A stretch of DNA of 64,000 nucleotides, taken from NCBI RefSeq assembly GCF_004765815.2, contig NZ_ML974128.1, positions 625,077 to 689,076 on the forward strand, read 5' to 3'. The notes below the pieces were generated by a model that was given only the letters and a program-made list of their open reading frames with translations, ran no database searches and was not told the origin of the DNA. How positions within the stretch are numbered: position 1 is the first letter of the stretch; each line of letters begins with the position of its first letter. Positions 23,913-31,580 of this stretch are shown one piece after another. The position numbers and the translations under genes were made by a program. Source of the DNA: Halorussus salinus. Lineage in GTDB: Archaea; Halobacteriota; Halobacteria; Halobacteriales; Haladaptataceae.

Positions 23913-26017
23913 CACCGTCGATTTCTGCTCTCCGCGACACCGACTTCTCGACGGCCTCCGAGCGTGCGGGCGTCCTCATCTCCGACTCGATCCAGTCAGT
24001 TCAATTCCCTATCTTCACGCCCGCCCCCGTCACCGTCGGCGGGACGGACGTGGCCTTCGACGCGCCAATTGATACGTCCATCCGCATCCGGACATCACGT
24101 CTCGCGATTCCGAAACGGTCGCGCCTCTTCGTCCGCAGTCCAAACAGCCGGGCGGTCCACGCGCAGTTCGATCCGATGGAGTCCTCGACGGCGTTTAGCG
24201 AGCGCTCTCACAGGATTGAAATAAATACTGCCCCGGTCAAACTCTACTTTGGTGTCGAGTCCGCGATGGAGATTTCAACAGCGACTGTTGATGGTCGCGA
24301 CGAGGTCTGGATAGAGTTCCCTAGCGAGACCGAGGTCGCGGTCGGCGCGCGCTCGTTCCACGACCGGCCCGCTGGCACCGTCACGACCACGCCCGATCCC
24401 GTGGGCGCGATGGACGCGATTTCGCTCCTCGGGTCGGCGCTGAAGACGACCAGTCCCGAGCGGAGTTTTCCCACCCTCCGCGGTCATCCGCCGCTCGTGG
24501 AACTCGGCGACGAGTTCGACGCCCCCGAGGGTGTGACTCGCCCCGACACGGGAGTCCGGCTCGAACTCCCCGCGGACTACCAGTACGTCTATCCCGCGGC
24601 GTCGCTGGCGTACTACCTCGGCGCGAACGTCGTCCCGGCCGACACTCCTCGGCTCGTCACGGACGCTGGCTTCGAGTACGACCTCGACGGGCCGCGGGGC
24701 TACGAGACCACCGTCGCACAAGTGCTTCGGCAGGTGTTCCTCCTCGATTGCGTGACCCGAACCGAGGGGTTGTATCCAGACGATGTGCATGAGAAACGCA
24801 CCGTCGAGGAGACCGTGTCGCTCAATTTCGAGAATCTTTACGACCAGTCGTTAGCTGAGCGACTCGAAGAATACCTCTCGGTCGCCTTCGAGTCGGTCGC
24901 GGATGCAGTGCCGGTGTGGCCTCGAACCGTCGATGTTGTTCCGATTTCTGAGACAGTCGAATCGCTGCCGTTCATCGCCGATGACCTCGCACTCGTGCGG
25001 ACGGCAATCGAGTCAGAATCTACGCCGCCGGACCCGCCGGAGTTTGTCGATGATTTCCATCGGTCGCCGACGGAGGAGTCGGAGCCGCTTCCGGACTTGG
25101 ATCAGGCTCTTGTTACACCCGAGGAGGTGGTGTGGCCGTCGCTTGATCATGCGCGAGTCGGGCCCGGAGTTGCAGTTTCGTCGCATAAACTTGATGTCGA
25201 TGCCCGTCGCCGTAGTCTGGAGCAATCGACGACAGATCAGCCGATAACGATTCACGTCGTCTGTAACGACGACGAGATGGCGGCCGAAGGCGAGGTCGCT
25301 GACGTGTACGGCGTCCGAGATCTTATTCAGTTCGACGTGGAGATGCACGAAGAGATCTCGACGAGCGAGTTACGGTCGCTCTTCTCGAAGCCATCTGACT
25401 TTCTGCACTATATCGGCCACGTCGACGCGAAAGGGATTCAGTGTCGAGATGGGTTTCTCGATGCGCGCGACGTGTCCGACGTGCGGACGAAAGCATTCAT
25501 ATTGAACGCCTGCCAGTCGTTTCAGCAAGGCGTTGAGCTCGTCGAGTCTGGGAGTCTTGCGGGAGTCGTGACTATGGAGGAGGTCTCGAATCGTGTTGCG
25601 ATGAAGGTTGGGCGGGCGGTTGCCCGGCTTTTGAACGCGGGTTTCCAGTTGCAGACAGCGATGCGGATTGCTCGTCAGGAGACGATGTCGGGGTTCCGCT
25701 GGCTGACGGTTGGCGACGGGACACTGTCGCTGTGTTCTCCGCCGTCCGGTTGCCCGTTGCATGTGTCGGTCGAGCAGTCCGGAGAGAATTTCGAGACGAT
25801 TGTGCAAGCGTTGCCGGGAGCGACGCACGGGCTTGGCACGATTTTTAATCTTCATCTTGGTCAAACGGAGGAGAAGTACGTCGCGCCGATGGCTGATTCG
25901 TATCGGTTGTCCGCGACGGAGCTTGATCGGTTGCTCGCTCGGGAGCGTCGAATGCCGGTGGAGACCAAGGAAGGGTTGGTCTGGAGTAGCGAAACGTCAA
26001 GTGACGAGCTTAGTTAG
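23909..26017 (+). CDS. CHAT-domain cysteine protease (caspase/separase-like)
   Basis: The 702-residue protein has a C-terminal CHAT domain from about residue 430. The catalytic His is H504 in LHYIGHVD, and the nucleophile is C535 in LNACQS, followed by AGVVTMEEVSNRVA and a helix with FQLQTAMRIARQE, all in CHAT order. Residues 1-430 are a large beta-rich and then helical region with no recognised domain. One part holds PADYQYVYPAASLAYYLGANVVP, which may be a conserved regulatory core. In bacteria CHAT proteases act in defence and cell death. The gene overlaps the partner upstream and a hydrophobic peptide gene on the opposite strand by four bases at its end. Confidence 0.8.
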   Translation: MTPSISALRDTDFSTASERAGVLISDSIQSVQFPIFTPAPVTVGGTDVAFDAPIDTSIRIRTSRLAIPKRSRLFVRSPNSRAVHAQFDPMESSTAFSERSHRIEINTAPVKLYFGVESAMEISTATVDGRDEVWIEFPSETEVAVGARSFHDRPAGTVTTTPDPVGAMDAISLLGSALKTTSPERSFPTLRGHPPLVELGDEFDAPEGVTRPDTGVRLELPADYQYVYPAASLAYYLGANVVPADTPRLVTDAGFEYDLDGPRGYETTVAQVLRQVFLLDCVTRTEGLYPDDVHEKRTVEETVSLNFENLYDQSLAERLEEYLSVAFESVADAVPVWPRTVDVVPISETVESLPFIADDLALVRTAIESESTPPDPPEFVDDFHRSPTEESEPLPDLDQALVTPEEVVWPSLDHARVGPGVAVSSHKLDVDARRRSLEQSTTDQPITIHVVCNDDEMAAEGEVADVYGVRDLIQFDVEMHEEISTSELRSLFSKPSDFLHYIGHVDAKGIQCRDGFLDARDVSDVRTKAFILNACQSFQQGVELVESGSLAGVVTMEEVSNRVAMKVGRAVARLLNAGFQLQTAMRIARQETMSGFRWLTVGDGTLSLCSPPSGCPLHVSVEQSGENFETIVQALPGATHGLGTIFNLHLGQTEEKYVAPMADSYRLSATELDRLLARERRMPVETKEGLVWSSETSSDELS

Positions 26018-26187
26018 GGTCCAGCAGTTGCGTCGCCTGCGTTTGCGGCGACGGCTCCTGCTTGTGAGAGGAGGAGGGTGGTGACGAAGGCGAGTTGGAG
26101 GAGTCGGGGGTGGTTTTTGAGGTGGTCCGTGCTGGTGTTGGCGATGGTGTTGTACGTGATTTCGAGCGTGGTGCGCAGGTCGGTCAT
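26014..26187 (-). CDS. 57-residue hydrophobic peptide of the CHAT module
   Basis: From ATG 26187 the peptide has a polar N-terminal half (TDLRTTLEITYNTIANTSTD), one hydrophobic segment LLQLAFVTTLLLSQAGAVAA, and a short tail GDATAGP. CGGAGACAACACATG provides a ribosome site, and GATAAATATACC (26224-26235) a TATA element. The layout, and a terminal Gly-Pro, resemble small haloarchaeal proteins of the DUF7503 type as I recall them. It may be a single-span membrane protein or, because AVAANA resembles a signal-peptidase site, a precursor of a secreted heptapeptide. It converges with the CHAT gene with a four-base overlap. Confidence 0.65.
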   Translation of the reverse strand: MTDLRTTLEITYNTIANTSTDHLKNHPRLLQLAFVTTLLLSQAGAVAANAGDATAGP

Positions 26188-26304
26188 GTGTTGTCTCCGG
26201 TTACAGATAACACCCCGCAAGAGGTATATTTATCTAAACCATATCTACAAGAATTTAGTAATTCTAAACTACTAAATCTAGAAAATATATTAAAATTTAT
26301 ACTT

Positions 26305-26661
26305 TTACTTGTAGAACTCAGTCGTCGCACCTTCATTACTCTCGGCGGATTCGTAGAAGTGTCGTGCTCGTTCATTCATACGATACCATTCAACTAGCGA
26401 TTGAGCAAACTCACTATCCATATTCAACTGATAGAGCGTTGTTCCAGACCCTTTAGTCTCCAGCAGTCCAACTTCCACCAAATAGTCAAGGAAGTCTGTA
26501 TGGTTGTGAATTGTTGAAAAGCTAATATCCGCTTCGCGCGCAGCATCTCGCAGATTGAACGAATCGAGCGGGTGACTGGCGAAGACGAGAAGCAATTTGT
26601 ACCGAGACGGGCTGTCACCGTACAGGTCGAGGAGTGCGTGGTCGCTGGTCTCCGAGAACAT
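26305..26661 (-). CDS. Winged-helix transcription regulator next to CHAT module
   Basis: The 118-residue protein reads as a winged helix: RYKLLLVFASHPLDSFNLRD, a recognition helix in ISFSTIHNHTDFLDYLVEVG, and a wing LLETKGSGTTLYQLN, followed by a helix with LVEWYRMNERARHFYES. GATTTATCAAT at 26684-26694 is a TATA element about 25-30 bases before ATG 26661, giving a leaderless mRNA. Its gene is AT-richer than the flanks, as is the 90-base gap before the peptide gene, and both run leftward. Likely controls the peptide and perhaps the CHAT pair. Confidence 0.75.
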   Translation of the reverse strand: MFSETSDHALLDLYGDSPSRYKLLLVFASHPLDSFNLRDAAREADISFSTIHNHTDFLDYLVEVGLLETKGSGTTLYQLNMDSEFAQSLVEWYRMNERARHFYESAESNEGATTEFYK

Positions 26662-26994
26662 AGAACCATGTACTCACTCTCTATTGATAAATCCCCCCAA
26701 TCAAATAGAGGGATAGATGAAGGGCGACAAGAGATTTAGCACCCCCATAACCCCGATTACCGATGGATTAAAGTAGAGTTGGTTACATGCTTTTATGTAC
26801 ACGCGACCGGACATACAGCAAACACTAACTGTTCGATTCATCGCACAAAAGCGACGGAGGTGTTCCAGCACCACCGTCGTGGCGCGGCGTCTCCCCTGAG
26901 AGACCCACGCTGTGGTCTCTCGACGCCGCCGCAAAACCCAAGCTGCCGGGTAAGCGCAGCGAACAACCGACGCTATCGACGGCGTCGAAAGACA
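26662..26994 (+). ncRNA. Long structured leader of the PadR-like gene
   Basis: This 333-base gap holds no convincing gene. GCTTTTATGTAC at 26788-26799 is a TATA element, so an mRNA start near 26820 leaves about 175 bases of leader. In it, GCGACGGAGGTG (26851-26862) pairs with CACCACCGTCGT (26869-26880), one A-A mismatch. GCGGCGTC (26884-26891) pairs with GACGCCGC (26922-26929) and encloses GAGAGACC / GGTCTCTC (26898-26905 with 26914-26921). Leaders this long are rare in haloarchaea. Confidence 0.55.
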
Positions 26995-27453
26995 ATGGCA
27001 AGTTCAACATCCGAAGCTAAAGAAGTTACCGACCCCGACGCACCGACCGCCGACCAACCTGCGAGCGAGCAACCTGACGTTTCCGCGGCTCGCGGCCAGA
27101 TCAACACCGAGTTCCGGTGGGCGATCCTCTTCGTTCTGCGCGGCTACAGCAACGGCCGGTACCACACCGACTACGCCGGGCCAGCTGGCATGGACATCAA
27201 ACGCGCGCTCGAAAGCGACGACTGGCCCGAGTTCAGCGACGAAGTCCACCACGGCCGCCTCTACCCCAGCCTCGACACTCTCACCGACCTCGGCGTCATC
27301 AAAACCCACCGCCTCGACCAAGATAACCGCACCAACCGATACGAACTCACCGACACTGGCCGGAAACTCCTCGCACAGAAACTCCAGCGCGACATCGCCT
27401 GCTTCAAAGGCACCCCCGTCGGCGACGAAGAGGATGGTGGTCGTGATGAGTGA
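26995..27453 (+). CDS. PadR-like winged-helix regulator
   Basis: From ATG 26995 the 152-residue protein has an acidic N-terminal tail of about 40 residues, then a winged helix of PadR type: FRWAILFVLRGYSNGRYHTDYAGPAGMDIKRALESD, HGRLYPSLDTLTDLGVIKTH and the wing TNRYELTDTGRKLLAQKL. PadR proteins are ligand-controlled repressors. It opens the right-hand operon that leads to the integrase region and so could control it. The N-terminal extension in the same frame through the structured leader is not coding-like and was left out. Confidence 0.8.
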   Translation: MASSTSEAKEVTDPDAPTADQPASEQPDVSAARGQINTEFRWAILFVLRGYSNGRYHTDYAGPAGMDIKRALESDDWPEFSDEVHHGRLYPSLDTLTDLGVIKTHRLDQDNRTNRYELTDTGRKLLAQKLQRDIACFKGTPVGDEEDGGRDE

Positions 27454-28054
27454 GATGGACGACGAGTACAGTCGCGTCGACTCCGCGATCGACGCGCTCG
27501 ACGGCGTCGCCGCCACCAACCTCTCCGAAGACGAGTTCGCGGCCCTGACCGACGCCGTCCGAACACTCGACGACCTCCGAGCGTCGCTCGCCGCGAAACC
27601 CTCGTGCTCGTTCGACGCCGACGCCGACGCCGAGACGTGCGACATGGCCGGAGACGCGACCGCGGCCGACCCGACCCACGGTACGACGAGCGACGACCCG
27701 CGGAGGTTCACGCTCGACAACCCGCTAACGGTCAGCAGGCCGACGGCTATCCATGCCGACACGCTCGACAGCGCCCACACGGTCGCACTCCTGAAAGCAC
27801 TTGCCGACGACCCGCCAGAGAACGGCACGGTCAACGCCACCGGCGCGCGATTCGACATCCGACGGCTCCGACGCGCACTCCTTGAGTTCGAACACGAGTT
27901 CGACAGCACCCACGCCCACCTCTCGGTTCGACAGCCCGCTGACGACGGCTTCGCCGACCACCTCCTCACACTTCAACCGTCCCAGACCAGCACGCTCGGC
28001 ATCGGCCTCGCGCACTGCCCACCCGCCCCCGAGACGGACGGTGATAAACGATGA
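27446..28054 (+). CDS. Hypothetical protein with Cys pair
   Basis: From ATG 27446 the protein has an N-terminal helix-turn-helix-like segment (EFAALTDAVRTLDDLRASL), an acidic linker with two Cys, and a C-terminal half with LRRALLEFEHEFDSTHAHL and a final strand. It overlaps the PadR stop by eight bases. No known family. The operon position suggests an early accessory function. Confidence 0.55.
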   Translation: MSEMDDEYSRVDSAIDALDGVAATNLSEDEFAALTDAVRTLDDLRASLAAKPSCSFDADADAETCDMAGDATAADPTHGTTSDDPRRFTLDNPLTVSRPTAIHADTLDSAHTVALLKALADDPPENGTVNATGARFDIRRLRRALLEFEHEFDSTHAHLSVRQPADDGFADHLLTLQPSQTSTLGIGLAHCPPAPETDGDKR

Positions 28055-28683
28055 GCGACCTCTCGAACAGCGACTTAGAACTCCTCGGCGAAGCACTGCA
28101 GGATCTCCGCCACCCCGGTCGAATGAAACCCGTCGAGGGGGCGCTCAGCCAACTCGACGAGGTTCTCCTGGAACTCCAGACGCGCTCGGACCGCCCAGCA
28201 GGCTACGATATCGTCCGGAAGTCGAAGGAACTGCTCAGCGCTGGCGAGCGCGACCGCGCCGAAGAACGCCTTGCCACCCTCCTCGAACAGCACGGCCGAA
28301 CCCCCTACGTCCACGACGACACCGACACCGACGCTGACGAGGCGGATGAGGTGGCGACCGACGGCGGCACCTACGGCCCTGAAGTGACGTTCGACCTACC
28401 AAGCGGTGATGACCGCGTCCAAGACCTCCTTGACGCGGCGGGCGTCGAGTATGGCGACGCGGTCCACTACCGGACGACGCCGGTCGCCGACGAGATCACC
28501 GAGGCGCTGGAGGCCGCCGTGGCACGCGCGACGAAAGGCTACATCGACCTCTCGGAGTTCGACCTGCACACCATCAACTACGAGAGCGCACGCGTCGAAA
28601 TCACGGGAAGCTTCGGCCACCCGACGCCCGCCAGCGACTTCGAATCGTTCACCGGCGAGGAGGTGACGGCCGGTGGCGAGTAG
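28051..28683 (+). CDS. Hypothetical helical protein
   Basis: The 210-residue protein has a helical N-terminal third (LELLGEALQDLRHPGRMKPV, LAAKELLSAGERDRAEERLATLLEQHG type segments), an acidic linker, and a compact C-terminal part (YGDAVHYRTTPVADEITEALEAAVARATKGYIDLSEFD). The frame overlaps its neighbours by four and eleven bases. Not recognised. Confidence 0.55.
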   Translation: MSDLSNSDLELLGEALQDLRHPGRMKPVEGALSQLDEVLLELQTRSDRPAGYDIVRKSKELLSAGERDRAEERLATLLEQHGRTPYVHDDTDTDADEADEVATDGGTYGPEVTFDLPSGDDRVQDLLDAAGVEYGDAVHYRTTPVADEITEALEAAVARATKGYIDLSEFDLHTINYESARVEITGSFGHPTPASDFESFTGEEVTAGGE

Positions 28684-29458
28684 TGCGGACACGCCGCCGA
28701 CGCCCGACGATGAGGACGAGGAGTCGCCGGTCGCGATGGATCTCGTTCGGGCGGCGGTCGCCGCGGCCGACGAAGGCGATGAGGTCGAGCTCGCCATCGA
28801 CACCTACGAGTGGCAGTCGCCGCTCGACGTGGTCGATACCGACGAGCCGGTCGAGTGGGACGCGCCCCACGACGACTGGTGGACGCGGTCGATCTACCTC
28901 ACGGCCGCGCGCGCCAGCTACGAACTATCGTACAGCAGCATCGGCGATCCGAAGGCGGAACTCTACCGCTACGACGACGAAACCGGCGAGCGTGGTGACC
29001 GCCGCGGGCGCGTCGAACACCTCGCACTCCTCGACGACGAGAACCTCGTCCTGATGCGAGGATCGGACACGGGAGCGGGCGACGTGTACCACCTCCCGGA
29101 CGCCGAAGCCCCGGCGCAGGCGAAGTGCGGACTGACCAGTGAGAAAGGCTGGTGGCGGAAACGCCGCGAGGTCCTGGACGGCTGGCGGGTGTGCGAACGC
29201 TGCGCTGACGACCCGGACGACAGCGAGACCGGGACCGACGACTCGGTGGACATCGCGCTCCCCGAGGGCGTTACCCCCCAAGATGTCCGTGACGCTGTCG
29301 AAGCGAACCTCGACAACTACGAGAAAGCTGACCTCGGCAACATCGCCGAGGACCTCGACGTGTCGCCCGGTGTCGCACGAAAACTCACGTACCATCTCGG
29401 TCTCTACAGCGAGAAGGTCCGCGAGGTCGTCAAGCGACCGGGAGGTGACCGACGGTGA
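28673..29458 (+). CDS. Hypothetical protein with zinc site and C-terminal HTH
   Basis: The 261-residue protein starts with GTG at 28673. Middle residues carry KCGLTSEKGWWRKRREVLDGWRVCERCADD, a likely three- or four-Cys zinc site with Trp-rich centre. The last 60 residues look like a helix-turn-helix (NYEKADLGNIAEDLDVSPGVARKLTYHLGLYSEKVREV). So a DNA-binding viral regulator is plausible. It overlaps both neighbours, in keeping with one operon. Confidence 0.6.
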   Translation: MASSADTPPTPDDEDEESPVAMDLVRAAVAAADEGDEVELAIDTYEWQSPLDVVDTDEPVEWDAPHDDWWTRSIYLTAARASYELSYSSIGDPKAELYRYDDETGERGDRRGRVEHLALLDDENLVLMRGSDTGAGDVYHLPDAEAPAQAKCGLTSEKGWWRKRREVLDGWRVCERCADDPDDSETGTDDSVDIALPEGVTPQDVRDAVEANLDNYEKADLGNIAEDLDVSPGVARKLTYHLGLYSEKVREVVKRPGGDRR

Positions 29459-30033
29459 CCAACACATTGGACTTCCCGAGCGCGGTTGCCGACGCCCTCC
29501 GGGACGCGAACGACCCGGAGAGTCACGTCGAGCGTGACGCCCGCACGTTCCACCCGAGCCAGATCGCTCGGTGCGAACGCCGAGCGTACTGTAGCAAGCT
29601 CGGCCTCGAAGACCACTCCGACCTCCTCGGAGTCTTCCAGACGGGGACGCTCATCCACGAGTTCCTCGAAGACCACATGGCCGACCAGTTCCCACACGCA
29701 GACTTCGAACGCGATATCGAGATGGAAACCGACGGGATTCGGTTCGTCGGACGAACAGACTGTTACGACCCGGACGCCCAGCTCGATGTCACGGTCGTCT
29801 ACCTCCTCGCGGAAGCCCACCCCGAGTGCATCACGGTCGACGGCGACATCGACGAGGACCTCCTCGACGACGCGCTCGACCGCGACGACGACCTCGGCTG
29901 GCGCGGCCATCTATGGGAACTCCTCGGGATGCTCGCCGCGGTCGCCATCGTCGCCCGAGAGACAGTACAGCGAGCAAGGAATCGGCTAACGAGTAGACAT
30001 TCGGCCACGATGGACGGTGAGTCTGATGAGTAA
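29455..30033 (+). CDS. Truncated Cas4-like nuclease fused to a foreign C-terminus
   Basis: The 192-residue protein starts with GTG at 29455. Residues 1-105 match the start of haloarchaeal PD-(D/E)XK (Cas4/AddB-like) nucleases: FHPSQIARCERRAYCSKLGL with one iron-sulphur-type Cys, GTLIHEFLEDHM, and IRFVGRTDCYDPDAQ. The next parts expected, the catalytic Asp-Glu-x-Lys and C-terminal Cys cluster, are missing. Instead comes an acidic segment and a hydrophobic stretch (WELLGMLAAVAIVARETV). The join near base 29785 looks like an internal deletion or recombination with another gene. It is probably inactive as a nuclease. Confidence 0.7.
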   Translation: MTNTLDFPSAVADALRDANDPESHVERDARTFHPSQIARCERRAYCSKLGLEDHSDLLGVFQTGTLIHEFLEDHMADQFPHADFERDIEMETDGIRFVGRTDCYDPDAQLDVTVVYLLAEAHPECITVDGDIDEDLLDDALDRDDDLGWRGHLWELLGMLAAVAIVARETVQRARNRLTSRHSATMDGESDE

Positions 30034-30202
30034 GAGCGCACCGACAGTTTCGGAGTCTGAGGAACAGGAGCAAGAATTGACTGTGGACGAACGCGCGGTG
30101 TTCGACCGTCTCGCCGACCGCCACGACGGTACCGAAGTCGGCCAGATTGCGGAAGCCGTGCTTCAGTCGTCGTCCGACGAGAGCGAGGAGGCGAGATCAT
30201 GA
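30026..30202 (+). CDS. Small acidic protein (58 aa), HTH-like
   Basis: From ATG 30026 the peptide has an acidic start (SESEEQEQELT) and then a short helical unit (VFDRLADRHDGTEVGQIAEAVL). It overlaps the integrase 3' end by 40 bases on the opposite strand. Too short for a confident call. Confidence 0.5.
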   Translation: MSKSAPTVSESEEQEQELTVDERAVFDRLADRHDGTEVGQIAEAVLQSSSDESEEARS

Positions 30203-31416
30203 AGCTCGTCGCGGTCCATCACGCCGGGCTTCTCGTCGAGCGTCCGCCGAGCGCGCACGAGGTCCCGGCGGTCCTCCGGGTCGTCGGACTCGACCAGCTG
30301 AGAGTCAAGCGTCTCGGTGACCTCGTCGAGGAGTTGCTTCGCTTCGAGGTCGAGCGACTGCTGGCAGTGGACGCAGAAATCCCGCTCGCGCGGCGTCTGC
30401 TCGTTGCACCGCGGGCAGGTGACCGGCGCGAAATCGTCCGGTTCGTCCTCCTCGGCAACCTCAACGCCGTGGATGCGCGCGAGTTCGTTGTCGGCCTGGT
30501 CGCCGAACACCGAGATGTAGCGGGCGGCGTGTTCGCTCCCGCGCGTCCATCCGTGATGGTCTTCGAGATGGGCTTGGTTCATACCCTGACTAGCGAGATA
30601 CGACGCGCTCGATTTGCGGAAGTTCGTCAGGGTGACCGGCCGCGACACCTCGGCGCGCTCGGCGAGTTCGTCGAGGAGCTTGGTGAACATCCGATCGGAG
30701 ATGGAGTCGGGCGACGTGACCTTGCTCCACAGCGGCGCGGTATCGTCACCGCTGTCGGGGTGGGCGTCGAGCCAGCGCTGGAGGTGCGGCACCGAGAGGA
30801 TGAGCGTGATGGTGCGTTGACCGACCTTCCCGTCGACGGTGATCTGGAGACCGTGGCGGTGGTCGGTGACATCGCCGACGCGCAGCGACTTGAGTTCTCC
30901 AGCGCGCGGCCCAGCGTCCCACGCGACGGCGACAAGCGCGGCATCCCGCGGGTTCATCGCCGCGTCGATCATCGGCTGGACGCGGTCGTCCCAGTGCAGC
31001 ATCTTGGTCGGGTCAGGCTTCGGGTCGTAGTTCGAGCTCGTGCCGGTCGGCACCCACGCGAGACTCTCGGGGACCGCATCGTCACTGTCGGTGGTCCGCT
31101 TGCCGAAGACGCGGATGGCGCTTCGGTAGTCGCGGTTGGTCTCCTCGTTGTCGTAGGTGCGGTTGATCCACGCGACGATGTCCTCGGCGGCGTCACGGTC
31201 GTCGAGGGCGTCGGCGAGGCCGCCGACGTGTTCGGCCATCCGGGTGCAGTGCCGGAGGAGCTTCAGGTGTCGGTAGTCGCTATACTCGGTGGACAGGAGG
31301 TCGAGCGTACGGGAGAATTCGAGAAGGGCATCGCGGTCGGCCTGCTGGTCGATGTCGCGCTCGCCGTTCTCGATCTTCTCGCGGAGCGTTTCGACGCTGT
31401 CTCGGGGGTCGGTCAT
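30163..31416 (-). CDS. Tyrosine recombinase (provirus integrase) with zinc ribbon
   Basis: The 417-residue protein has an N-terminal SAM-like core-binding region (about 15-110) and a catalytic domain (about 135-310). R171 is in the GPRAGEL motif, the HxxR box reads T264-N-F-R267 (His replaced by Thr), H288 is in HHGW, and the nucleophile is Y300 in AARYIS. A C-terminal zinc ribbon follows with C334, C337, C348, C351, then a charged tail. Such integrases with a terminal zinc ribbon are typical of haloarchaeal proviruses. It lies at the end of the element, transcribed inward, with no obvious partner gene. Confidence 0.92.
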   Translation of the reverse strand: MTDPRDSVETLREKIENGERDIDQQADRDALLEFSRTLDLLSTEYSDYRHLKLLRHCTRMAEHVGGLADALDDRDAAEDIVAWINRTYDNEETNRDYRSAIRVFGKRTTDSDDAVPESLAWVPTGTSSNYDPKPDPTKMLHWDDRVQPMIDAAMNPRDAALVAVAWDAGPRAGELKSLRVGDVTDHRHGLQITVDGKVGQRTITLILSVPHLQRWLDAHPDSGDDTAPLWSKVTSPDSISDRMFTKLLDELAERAEVSRPVTLTNFRKSSASYLASQGMNQAHLEDHHGWTRGSEHAARYISVFGDQADNELARIHGVEVAEEDEPDDFAPVTCPRCNEQTPRERDFCVHCQQSLDLEAKQLLDEVTETLDSQLVESDDPEDRRDLVRARRTLDEKPGVMDRDELHDLASSLSSDDD

Positions 31417-31580
31417 CTAGACGAGGTGTCTCACGACCCCGAAATAAGTCCTCGGATTGTGAACCTCGGGTTCCAGTCCCACCCCTGGCTTGGTGGCCGC
31501 GGCCGACACGTCCGCAGTGAAGCTTTCTCGCTGTCGTCCGTCGAACTCACTTCACCAAAAGGCGTTCCGGAACTCCGTCT
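31417..31580. other. Provirus/chromosome junction with tRNA-like fragment (attR candidate)
   Basis: Gene content changes from virus to host across these 164 bases. GGGTTCCAGTCCCACCCC at 31468-31485 resembles a tRNA T arm and acceptor 3' strand, as left by integration at a tRNA end. However C instead of purine after TTC and imperfect pairing weaken the match. No full tRNA is seen here. The matching copy would be at the left end outside the window. Confidence 0.3.

Larger units (their letters stand above)
1..31490. mobile_element. Integrated haloarchaeal tailed virus (provirus), left end outside window
   Basis: A continuous run of virion genes (terminase end, portal, protease, capsid, tail) is followed by accessory, early and regulatory genes and ends at a tyrosine integrase at 30163-31416. 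Beyond about 31.58 kb the gene content switches to host functions. Tail-tube, G/GT-like chaperone and single tape-measure genes with no sheath gene indicate a siphovirus morphology. The exact right boundary is inferred from the content change; no matching att repeat can be checked because the left end is missing. Confidence 0.88.

Noticed and set aside
31460-31490. Complete tRNA at the provirus right end
   Set aside because: The stretch from 31468 only resembles a T arm and 3' strand; no matching acceptor 5' strand, D arm or valid anticodon arm lies upstream on either strand.
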